Source: an uncultured Clostridia bacterium
GTDB taxonomy: Bacteria > Bacillota > Clostridia > RUG12999
Reading direction: 5' to 3'
Assembly: GCA_938005345.1 (NCBI GenBank)
Contig: CALLNG010000239.1
Coordinates: 1 to 5,180 of the forward strand
DNA: 5,180 bases
Shown here: positions 1 to 5,180 of the stretch, piece after piece
How the letters are laid out: the number at the start of each line of letters is the position of its first letter
Numbering within the stretch: position 1 is the first letter of the stretch
Program-made: the position numbers and the translations under genes
The notes under the pieces: model-generated
The model's database searches: none
What the model was told of the DNA's origin: nothing
Seen by the model: the letters and a program-made list of their open reading frames with translations, nothing else

Positions 1-641
1 ATAACCTCGATACCATAAAGGGTATCAGGCAAGTCATTCATTGGGATGAAATGGGCTTTGCCGTGGCAGGCCTAGCAAAAAATGGTCAAGAAGTGCTCGA
101 CATGATGAAAAAAAATCCTGTAGATTTAGTCATCACAGACATCAATATGCCTATTATGGATGGTCTTACACTCAGCAAGCATCTCCGAGAGCAGTACCCT
201 GCAACGCGTATCGTAGTTTTGACTGGTTACAGTGAGTTCGACTATGCGAAGCAGGCCATTCGCCTAGGTGTGAAAGAATACTTGATGAAACCTGTAAAGG
301 TCAGCGAAATAAATGAACTAATGCTACGCATAAAAAACGAGTTAGACATGGAACAATCCCGTCGCGAGCAGGAAATGTTGGCGTACCGCCGCATGGTGAA
401 AAGTATGCCGATAGTCAAATCAGATTATCTCAAAAACATCATTAGCGATCCCCAATTTGATACCAATCTGGCCGAAAGTTTTTCTTTTTTAAATATTCAT
501 TTAGAGCCTACCCAATTTATATTGCTGCTGCTAAATATTGACCAGCTGAATGATTTAAAGAAAAGCCATTCCATTCAGGATTTAGAATTATTTGCGGTTT
601 TGTATCTCCAATATAGCAGGCGAACTCGCAGTAACATATAA
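1..641 (+). CDS. YesN-type response regulator, N-terminal part (receiver domain), 5'-partial and cut short by a frameshift
   Basis: This is the receiver half of a two-component response regulator. The frame is open from base 3 (reading NLDTIKGIRQVIHWDEMGF), so the true start and the first acidic pair of the receiver lie before the window; the ATG at 51 is internal. Visible receiver marks are the phospho-acceptor Asp in ITDINMP (codon 138-140), the signalling Thr in VLTGYSEFDYA (codon 222-224) and the conserved Lys in the LMKP motif (codon 288-290). After about base 330 the protein runs into the linker and central region usual in YesN-like regulators. At about 591 the frame is lost. The last roughly 16 residues before the TAA at 639-641 do not resemble the family, whereas the next frame carries the expected continuation. 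Family knowledge: phosphorylation by a YesM-type membrane kinase lets the AraC domain activate sugar-use genes. As it stands, this product would have no DNA-binding domain. Confidence 0.85.
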   Translation, partial: NLDTIKGIRQVIHWDEMGFAVAGLAKNGQEVLDMMKKNPVDLVITDINMPIMDGLTLSKHLREQYPATRIVVLTGYSEFDYAKQAIRLGVKEYLMKPVKVSEINELMLRIKNELDMEQSRREQEMLAYRRMVKSMPIVKSDYLKNIISDPQFDTNLAESFSFLNIHLEPTQFILLLLNIDQLNDLKKSHSIQDLELFAVLYLQYSRRTRSNI

Positions 642-1590
642 CCAAAAGGTAGACTTGTTTAACTACAATTCGGGCAGCATTGTTGTTTTATTTAACTACC
701 GCCCGGACCTGTCCGACCAGAAGAACCGGGAAGAATTATCCGCGCTTGCTGAACAAATCTGCGAACAGGTGGAGACCCTTTTAGAAACGCCGATTACGAT
801 TGGCGTCAGCAATCCACATGAAGGGGCAGAGGGCATCAACCTCTGTTTTCGGGAAGCCCAGAGCGCGGTCAACTATAAGCTATATGTTCCAACATCCAAG
901 GTCATTTTTATTAGCGACATGGAAACAAAACAGGCGCAAGGTACTTTTCGGTATCCCACCGAAGCAGAAAATGAATTGATTACTGTGGTCAAAAGTGGTG
1001 CGCAGGATTACTTGCCTAGCACCTTAGATAGCTATTTGGGCAGTCTCCAGGAAAGCACCTCTGGCCCCATCCTATTCAAAAATATCATTGTGGAATTCTT
1101 GTCCCGCTTATCCCGTATGCTATACGATAGTAACTGCATTCCCCAAGAGCAGCTCCATTTTATCCGCTCCGCTGTGGAAGAATTAGAATTATGCCGCTCC
1201 CTGTCAGAAATCCGAAGTTGGCTTATGCAAATTCTATCCGGTTTTACAGAGGAAATTGGAAGAAACCGGAAAACTGATATGACGCAGGAAATGGAGCGGG
1301 CTAAACAATATATTTTGGAACATTATAATGAACACATTATGCTCACCGATGTAGCTGCTATAGTACACTTAAGTCCCACCTACTTTTCTTCCTGCTTCAA
1401 GGAGGTCGTTGGTGAAACTTTTATGGAATACCTCACCAAAACACGCATCCAAAAAGCACGCGAATTGCTTTCTACAGGCCAGTACAAGGTTTATGAGGTT
1501 GCAAGCATGGTTGGTTACCGTGACCGACGCTATTTTAGCGAAATTTTTAAAAAATACACTGGAAAAAATCCAGCAGATTATATTACTTGA
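592..1590 (+). CDS. YesN-type response regulator, C-terminal part with AraC-family DNA-binding domain (downstream of the frameshift)
   Basis: This frame continues the regulator that begins at the window edge. It is open from 586, just after a TAG at 583-585; the TTG at 592 has no ribosome site and is probably not a start. Bases about 592-1260 encode the central region of YesN-like proteins. Bases 1291-1587 encode a double helix-turn-helix AraC domain: the first helix pair contains LTDVAAIVHLSPTYFSSCFK, followed by the linker TRIQKARELL, and the second contains VYEVASMVGYRDRRYFSEIF and ends KKYTGKNPADY, a classic AraC signature. Joined to the upstream part by removing one T, the product would be about 528 residues plus roughly a dozen missing at the N-terminus, which is normal for YesN. 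If the frameshift is real, this half might be made only by re-initiation, for example at a TTG at 655 preceded by AAAAGG. It probably controls the glycosidase gene that starts 14 bases after its stop. Confidence 0.82.
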   Translation: MRFCISNIAGELAVTYNQKVDLFNYNSGSIVVLFNYRPDLSDQKNREELSALAEQICEQVETLLETPITIGVSNPHEGAEGINLCFREAQSAVNYKLYVPTSKVIFISDMETKQAQGTFRYPTEAENELITVVKSGAQDYLPSTLDSYLGSLQESTSGPILFKNIIVEFLSRLSRMLYDSNCIPQEQLHFIRSAVEELELCRSLSEIRSWLMQILSGFTEEIGRNRKTDMTQEMERAKQYILEHYNEHIMLTDVAAIVHLSPTYFSSCFKEVVGETFMEYLTKTRIQKARELLSTGQYKVYEVASMVGYRDRRYFSEIFKKYTGKNPADYIT

Positions 1591-1596
1591 AAGGAT
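1590..1596 (+). promoter_or_regulatory. Ribosome binding site of the glycosidase gene
   Basis: AAAGGAT overlaps the last base of the regulator's TGA stop. Its AGGA core (1592-1595) lies nine bases before the ATG at 1605. This spacing decides the start: the TTG at 1587 in the same frame lies upstream of this site, overlaps the regulator's stop and has no ribosome site of its own. The arrangement suggests co-transcription and possible translational coupling of regulator and enzyme. Confidence 0.75.
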
Positions 1597-1604
1597 GTGG
1601 TTTT

Positions 1605-3392
1605 ATGACCATCAAAACTCTGTTACAACATGCATTTCCGATTGTCCGGACCAAAGAATGTACGGTTATGCCACCAGAACAATACGAGGCACAATGTTTC
1701 TGGGAGGGAGATTCTCTCCGCGTGTGCATTACCAATACCGGAAATCATATTGTATCCGTTAAAGAAATCGCGTTGTTTGCCGGCGAAACAGGCTTTTCGC
1801 CATCTACTCCCTTTTATGGAGAAGGGTTTCAAATGCTATGCCAATACCGTGGAACTTTAGAGGCGCCCGAATGCATCGGGCAATATGGCACCGACCGCAC
1901 GTTTTTTCATTTTCCCGATACACCATTTAACCAGGATTTATGGACGGTCTACAATCTGCTGCTGCTTGCTCCTTGTGGAGAGGATGATCAGTTAGCAGCA
2001 TTTACGTCCTGCCAGCGATTTGGCGGAGAATTTCGTTTTCGCGGCGGATATTTGGAAATTGTGATGAATACCGAAGAAATGCTTCTTGCACCTGGAGAAA
2101 CGTGGGAACTAGAGGAGATAACCCTTTTGTCCGGCAATGACCGCGAAGCACTTTATGACGCAATCGCAAAGCGTATTGCGCTCCACCATCCGCCCCTGCA
2201 TTGGGATGGCCCTATTCCCACTGGTTGGTGCTCCTATTACTGTCTACGCCCCATGACAGCAGAAGGACTTTACCGAAATGCGCGCGCTATGAAAGAACGC
2301 ATACCAGAGTTAGGCCGGCTACAAATTGATGGTGGATACGAAGCGCATAATGGAGACTGGCTTGTGCCCAATCCAGCTCTGGGGGCAGATATGCCTACCA
2401 TTTGCAGCACCATCCGGGACATTGGGATGGAACCAATCGGCTATTTATCTCCATTTGTGGTAGATGAGCAATCAGACGTATACCACGAACATCCAGATTG
2501 GCTGATTACCGACGAAGAAAATCGGCCTGACAATAGGATTGGACACAAATCAGACTGGTATGTGCTGGATGTGACCCACCCTGAGGCACGCGCCTATCTT
2601 GCTGATATTGTCCGGGTCATGCATGACGATTGGGGAATGCGCTATTTTAAATTGGATTTTCTTGCTTATGGCGCACTGCCTGGACAAAAACGGCACGACT
2701 CCACCAAAACGTCGGTAGAGGCTTTTCGTATGGGAATGCGTACTATTACAAATCTTGTCCGGCAAGACAGCTTTATTTTAGGCTGCAATGCCCCATTTTG
2801 GCCACAACTCGGGTTGGTTCATGCCAATCGCGCTACGAATGACATTTACCGTGCATGGAAGCAAGTGGGCGGCAATGCTCTTGAACAATTTTGCCATAAT
2901 TGGCAACACAACCGGTTATGGATTAATGATCCAGACTGTGTGTTGCTGGAACCTCTGGATTTTGACTATATATCGCATGGAATTCGTCAAATAAAAAAAT
3001 CCGAACTAACACCGGATGAGTTCCAGTTTCACCGCGCAGTGATTCTGGCATCGGGCGGCATGATTCTGAGTGGCGACCTATTAGACCGCGTCTCTGACCA
3101 AAGCTTGCATGTGCTGCGCCTCCTCATGCGGACGGCTGGAGAGGCCGCTGTCTTTGATGATGACAGTTTTTCAATCGGCCGTATTCGCAGTAAACATATC
3201 ATCTGTATTTTTAATTTTGAAAATACATTCCATACCATCACAGTTCCCATTAAGGAACCCGCGGACGCATTCGACTTTTGGACAGGAGAACCACTCGGTA
3301 CGTTTGACACCTGCATCCCTCTACCTACCCTGCCGCCTCACAGTGCACGTGTGCTTCGTTTACAGCAAGCGCATGGAAAAGAAAATTCTTAA
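1605..3392 (+). CDS. GH36-family (clan GH-D) alpha-galactosidase-like glycoside hydrolase
   Basis: This is a 595-residue retaining glycosidase with no signal peptide or membrane segment, so it should act in the cytoplasm on imported oligosaccharides. The order is an N-terminal beta-rich domain (about 1-195), a TIM barrel (about 200-500) and a short C-terminal beta domain. The barrel opens with GWCSYY (W208). YFKLDF carries Lys349 and the predicted nucleophile Asp351. RATND carries Arg409 and the predicted acid/base Asp413, 62 residues on and close to the spacing I recall in Thermotoga maritima GalA. SFILGC (389-394) and LWINDPDC are also GH36-like. It is longer than the roughly 550-residue Thermotoga enzyme but shorter than the roughly 700-730-residue GH36 type. 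Oddities are IDGGYE at 241-246, where Gly243 replaces the second of two sugar-binding Asp residues, and Tyr280 in place of a substrate-stacking Trp. The fold and mechanism are well supported; the substrate is not, and an alpha-galactoside is only the default reading. It sits 14 bases after the regulator and probably shares its transcript. Confidence 0.87.
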   Translation: MTIKTLLQHAFPIVRTKECTVMPPEQYEAQCFWEGDSLRVCITNTGNHIVSVKEIALFAGETGFSPSTPFYGEGFQMLCQYRGTLEAPECIGQYGTDRTFFHFPDTPFNQDLWTVYNLLLLAPCGEDDQLAAFTSCQRFGGEFRFRGGYLEIVMNTEEMLLAPGETWELEEITLLSGNDREALYDAIAKRIALHHPPLHWDGPIPTGWCSYYCLRPMTAEGLYRNARAMKERIPELGRLQIDGGYEAHNGDWLVPNPALGADMPTICSTIRDIGMEPIGYLSPFVVDEQSDVYHEHPDWLITDEENRPDNRIGHKSDWYVLDVTHPEARAYLADIVRVMHDDWGMRYFKLDFLAYGALPGQKRHDSTKTSVEAFRMGMRTITNLVRQDSFILGCNAPFWPQLGLVHANRATNDIYRAWKQVGGNALEQFCHNWQHNRLWINDPDCVLLEPLDFDYISHGIRQIKKSELTPDEFQFHRAVILASGGMILSGDLLDRVSDQSLHVLRLLMRTAGEAAVFDDDSFSIGRIRSKHIICIFNFENTFHTITVPIKEPADAFDFWTGEPLGTFDTCIPLPTLPPHSARVLRLQQAHGKENS

Positions 3393-3483
3393 CCGGTATC
3401 ATATGCTCAAATCCCCATATAAGAAAATACAGTCCTTTTATTAAGTGTACATAAGATAATAAGAAACAGAAAGGAGCCTTTTT

Positions 3484-4461
3484 ATGTTATACAAACAAAT
3501 GCAATTTAACCGATGCGGGAGAAGTGGACTTTTGCTACCGCGCATCTCTCTGGGAATGTGGCACAATTTTGGCAGTGCAGACAGCTATGACAATATGGCC
3601 GCTATCGTGACCACTGCTTTTGATATGGGTATCACCCATTTTGACCTAGCCAACAACTATGGGCCTACACCAGGCAGCGCCGAAAAGAATTTTGGCCGCA
3701 TCTTGCGGGAATACCTTCCTGGGCACCGGGATGAGATGGTCATTTCTACAAAGGCCGGATATCGCATGTGGGAGGGGCCCTATGGAGAATTTGGCAGCAA
3801 AAAGTCTATGCTGGCATCGTTAGATCAAAGTCTTTTGCGGTTAGGGCTAGACTATGTAGATATTTTTTATTCCCACCGTCCCGACCGGGAAACACCATTA
3901 GAGGAAACGATGGATGCTCTCGCAACGGCGGTACGTCAAGGGAAAGCACTGTATGTAGGTATTTCCAACTATGGCCAGGAAATGACCGCTAAAGCCTGCC
4001 ATATCCTCCAGGAGATGGGTATTCATTGTCTAATTCATCAGACACGCTATAGTATGCTGCACCGCCTCTTTGAAACAGATTTACAACAGACTTTGACAGA
4101 TGTAGGTGTAGGCTGCATTGCTTATTCCCCGCTTGCCCAAGGATTGTTGAGTGCAAAATATCTAGGAGGGGCTATACCTACTGATTCCCGTATAGCTAAA
4201 CCTTCTCAATTTCTTACAGAAAACGATTTAGACGATGTTTTGCTAGCACAGCTAGAACAGTTAAACCAACTTGCACAGCAACGCGGGCAAACCTTGTCCC
4301 AAATGGCGCTGGCATGGGCTATGCGAAACGTTACTTCCGTGCTGGTAGGGTGCAGCCATCCGCAACAGCTATATGAGAATGTTGCTGCACTGGATAACAT
4401 GTCATTCACACGAGAGGAACTTGAGCAAATCAATGAAATCACCATGCTACGCCAAATATAG
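3484..4461 (+). CDS. Aldo/keto reductase, YghZ / L-glyceraldehyde-3-phosphate reductase type
   Basis: This is a 325-residue NADPH-dependent aldo/keto reductase with the usual single TIM barrel, complete and cytoplasmic. The catalytic tetrad is visible as Asp54 and Tyr59 (in FDLANNYGP), Lys90 (in STKAGYRMW) and His131 (in YSHRPD). ANNYGPTPGSAE, the GYRMWEGPYGEFGSKK loop and YSPLAQGLLS (Tyr214 onward) are typical of the E. coli YghZ group (AKR14). The cofactor-binding end is VGCSHPQQLYEN (288-299). Members of this group reduce L-glyceraldehyde 3-phosphate and small aldehydes such as methylglyoxal; the natural substrate here cannot be read from sequence. The start is supported by AAGGAG at 3471-3476, seven bases before the ATG. 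A 91-base gap separates it from the glycosidase, with no clear terminator, so read-through is likely; a separate weak promoter in the AT-rich gap is possible. Its role beside sugar genes may be to detoxify or recycle short aldehydes from sugar breakdown. Confidence 0.9.
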   Translation: MLYKQMQFNRCGRSGLLLPRISLGMWHNFGSADSYDNMAAIVTTAFDMGITHFDLANNYGPTPGSAEKNFGRILREYLPGHRDEMVISTKAGYRMWEGPYGEFGSKKSMLASLDQSLLRLGLDYVDIFYSHRPDRETPLEETMDALATAVRQGKALYVGISNYGQEMTAKACHILQEMGIHCLIHQTRYSMLHRLFETDLQQTLTDVGVGCIAYSPLAQGLLSAKYLGGAIPTDSRIAKPSQFLTENDLDDVLLAQLEQLNQLAQQRGQTLSQMALAWAMRNVTSVLVGCSHPQQLYENVAALDNMSFTREELEQINEITMLRQI

Positions 4462-4665
4462 CCAGATTTAAAAACTCCTTTTCAGTAATAGCGCCGACAT
4501 ATGACGACAATACATTCTTACTGTCAAGTCCAGACAAACTATATTAAAACTTTTTATGAAAATGAATCGTTTAGGAATTTTATAGCAGAAAAAACCTTAA
4601 GTTAAACATTAAACAATTATCAATCATACTATACGAAAGTAAGATCTACTGTAGTCAAAATAAAT

Positions 4666-4688
4666 GGGCACCATCTCATATGGTGCCC
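4666..4688. terminator. Bidirectional rho-independent terminator between convergent genes
   Basis: There is a perfect 9-base-pair stem, GGGCACCAT (4666-4674) pairing with ATGGTGCCC (4680-4688), around a 5-base loop. On the + strand it is followed by GTTTTCTC and then further T-rich sequence; on the - strand it is followed by ATTTATTTT. Flanking A and T bases (4662-4664 with 4690-4692) can extend the stem across a T-G wobble. It lies about 200 bases after the reductase stop and about 65 bases after the uxaC stop, so it can end transcripts from both sides. The rest of the 292-base gap (4462-4753) is AT-rich; I see no gene or RNA in it. Confidence 0.85.
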
Positions 4689-4753
4689 GTTTTCTCTATC
4701 GATTTTATTTTTTCACGTATAACATAATACCATTCCGCTCATTTTGATGTATA

Positions 4754-5180
4754 TCATGATGGTGCGTTAAAATAACGCAATGCATTACGGTAACAGACTG
4801 CTTCTACCAACGTTTTTAAAACTTGCGGATCGCTGGTAAATTCGCCTTGCTCTACCCACCCTCCCAGCAAATCGCAGAAAATACGTCTGAAATACTCATG
4901 GCGCGGATAGGAAATGTAGCAGCGGGAGTCCGTTAGCATTCCGACAAAGGTCGCCAGCACGCCAGCATTGGCAAAATCCTTTAACTGGCAGAGAATACCG
5001 TCCCGGTTGTCGTTAAACCACCATGCTGGTCCCAGCTGTACCCTGCCTGGGACACCTTCCTGCTGGAAGCAGGCCGCGATTGTTGCCAATACATAGTTAT
5101 TTTTCTGGTTAAGCGTATAAAGGATGGTTTTGGGCAGGCGTTCCTCCTTCTCCAGCAACGACAATAATCCTGCCAAATTC
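4754..5180 (-). CDS. uxaC: Glucuronate (uronate) isomerase UxaC, C-terminal part; N-terminus beyond the window
   Basis: UxaC converts D-glucuronate to D-fructuronate and D-galacturonate to D-tagaturonate, the first intracellular step of hexuronate breakdown. It is a cytoplasmic, amidohydrolase-fold enzyme. About 141 C-terminal residues are present, compared with about 465-470 in the family. The frame is open to the window edge, so the TTG at 5176 is internal. Diagnostic blocks in order are LPKTILYTLNQKNNYVLAT, GPAWWFNDNRDG, the highly conserved VGMLTDSRCYISYPRHEYFR, GGWVEQGEF, and the end VEAVCYRNALRYF, which closely match E. coli UxaC as I remember it. The metal-binding His residues lie in the missing N-terminal part. 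It is transcribed toward the + strand genes and separated from them by the shared terminator, so it belongs to another transcript, probably a uronate operon extending to the right. The stop is TGA at 4756-4754. Confidence 0.93.
   Translation of the reverse strand, partial: NLAGLLSLLEKEERLPKTILYTLNQKNNYVLATIAACFQQEGVPGRVQLGPAWWFNDNRDGILCQLKDFANAGVLATFVGMLTDSRCYISYPRHEYFRRIFCDLLGGWVEQGEFTSDPQVLKTLVEAVCYRNALRYFNAPS

Noticed and set aside
479..490. T-rich run (TTTTTCTTTTTT) in the regulator as a candidate frameshift site.
   Set aside because: The reading frame on both sides of it stays consistent; the break lies after base 585.
1587..1604. Earlier TTG start for the glycosidase (six extra residues).
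   Set aside because: It overlaps the regulator's stop, has no ribosome site, and the good AGGA site at 1592-1595 points to the ATG at 1605.
3439..3463. Possible small hairpin (TTATTA with TAATAA) and a GATAAT -10-like box upstream of the reductase.
   Set aside because: The stem is only six A-T pairs around a 13-base loop, and no convincing -35 box lies 16-18 bases before the -10-like sequence.
4206..4445. Minus-strand open frame inside the reductase gene, and similar minus-strand open frames at 1623-1832, 2550-2765 and 3029-3316.
   Set aside because: They overlap well-supported genes, have no recognisable domains and lack convincing ribosome sites.
4489..4506. Near-palindrome CGACATATGACG downstream of the reductase.
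   Set aside because: It has an A-A mismatch, no T-tract follows, and there is no known operator match; probably chance.
4602..4632. Promoter-like TTAAAC and TACTAT on the + strand in the intergenic gap.
   Set aside because: Spacing is about 19 bases with weak boxes, and there is no + strand gene downstream to drive.
1..5180. Search for CRISPR arrays, tRNA genes, insertion sequences, direct repeats and attachment sites.
   Set aside because: No repeated units, clover-leaf pattern, transposase remnants or terminal inverted repeats were seen by eye.

Overview
The window looks like a carbohydrate-utilisation region from a Gram-positive anaerobe, most likely a Firmicutes/Clostridia gut-type bacterium. 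This is inferred from the YesN-type AraC response regulator, the strong AGGA/AAGGAG ribosome sites, the moderate base composition and the glycosidase and uronate gene content. No marker gene fixes the species.

Layout: (1) Bases 1-1590 (+) hold a YesN-like response regulator (receiver domain, central region, C-terminal AraC DNA-binding domain). Its first few codons lie before the window, and its frame is broken once near base 591 by what looks like one extra T. (2) Bases 1605-3392 (+), starting 14 bases after the regulator's stop, encode a cytoplasmic GH36-type (clan GH-D) alpha-galactosidase-like glycosidase. (3) Bases 3484-4461 (+) encode an aldo/keto reductase of the YghZ / L-glyceraldehyde-3-phosphate reductase type. 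(4) Bases 4462-4753 hold no gene, but contain a strong hairpin that can terminate transcription from both sides. (5) Bases 4754-5180 (-) are the C-terminal third of glucuronate (uronate) isomerase UxaC, which runs off the right edge and converges on the other three genes.

Working model (inference): the regulator, probably paired with a YesM-type sensor kinase outside the window, senses an extracellular sugar and switches on the adjacent glycosidase and perhaps the reductase. The glycosidase would cleave an imported alpha-linked oligosaccharide in the cytoplasm. The neighbouring uxaC feeds glucuronate or galacturonate into the fructuronate/tagaturonate to KDG route. The glycosidase keeps both catalytic aspartates of GH36 but differs at positions that hold the sugar, notably DGGY where I recall DD-x-Y in the Thermotoga enzyme. 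Its true substrate may therefore not be a plain alpha-galactoside. That altered active site beside a uronate gene is the most interesting signal here; I see no clearly new type of system.
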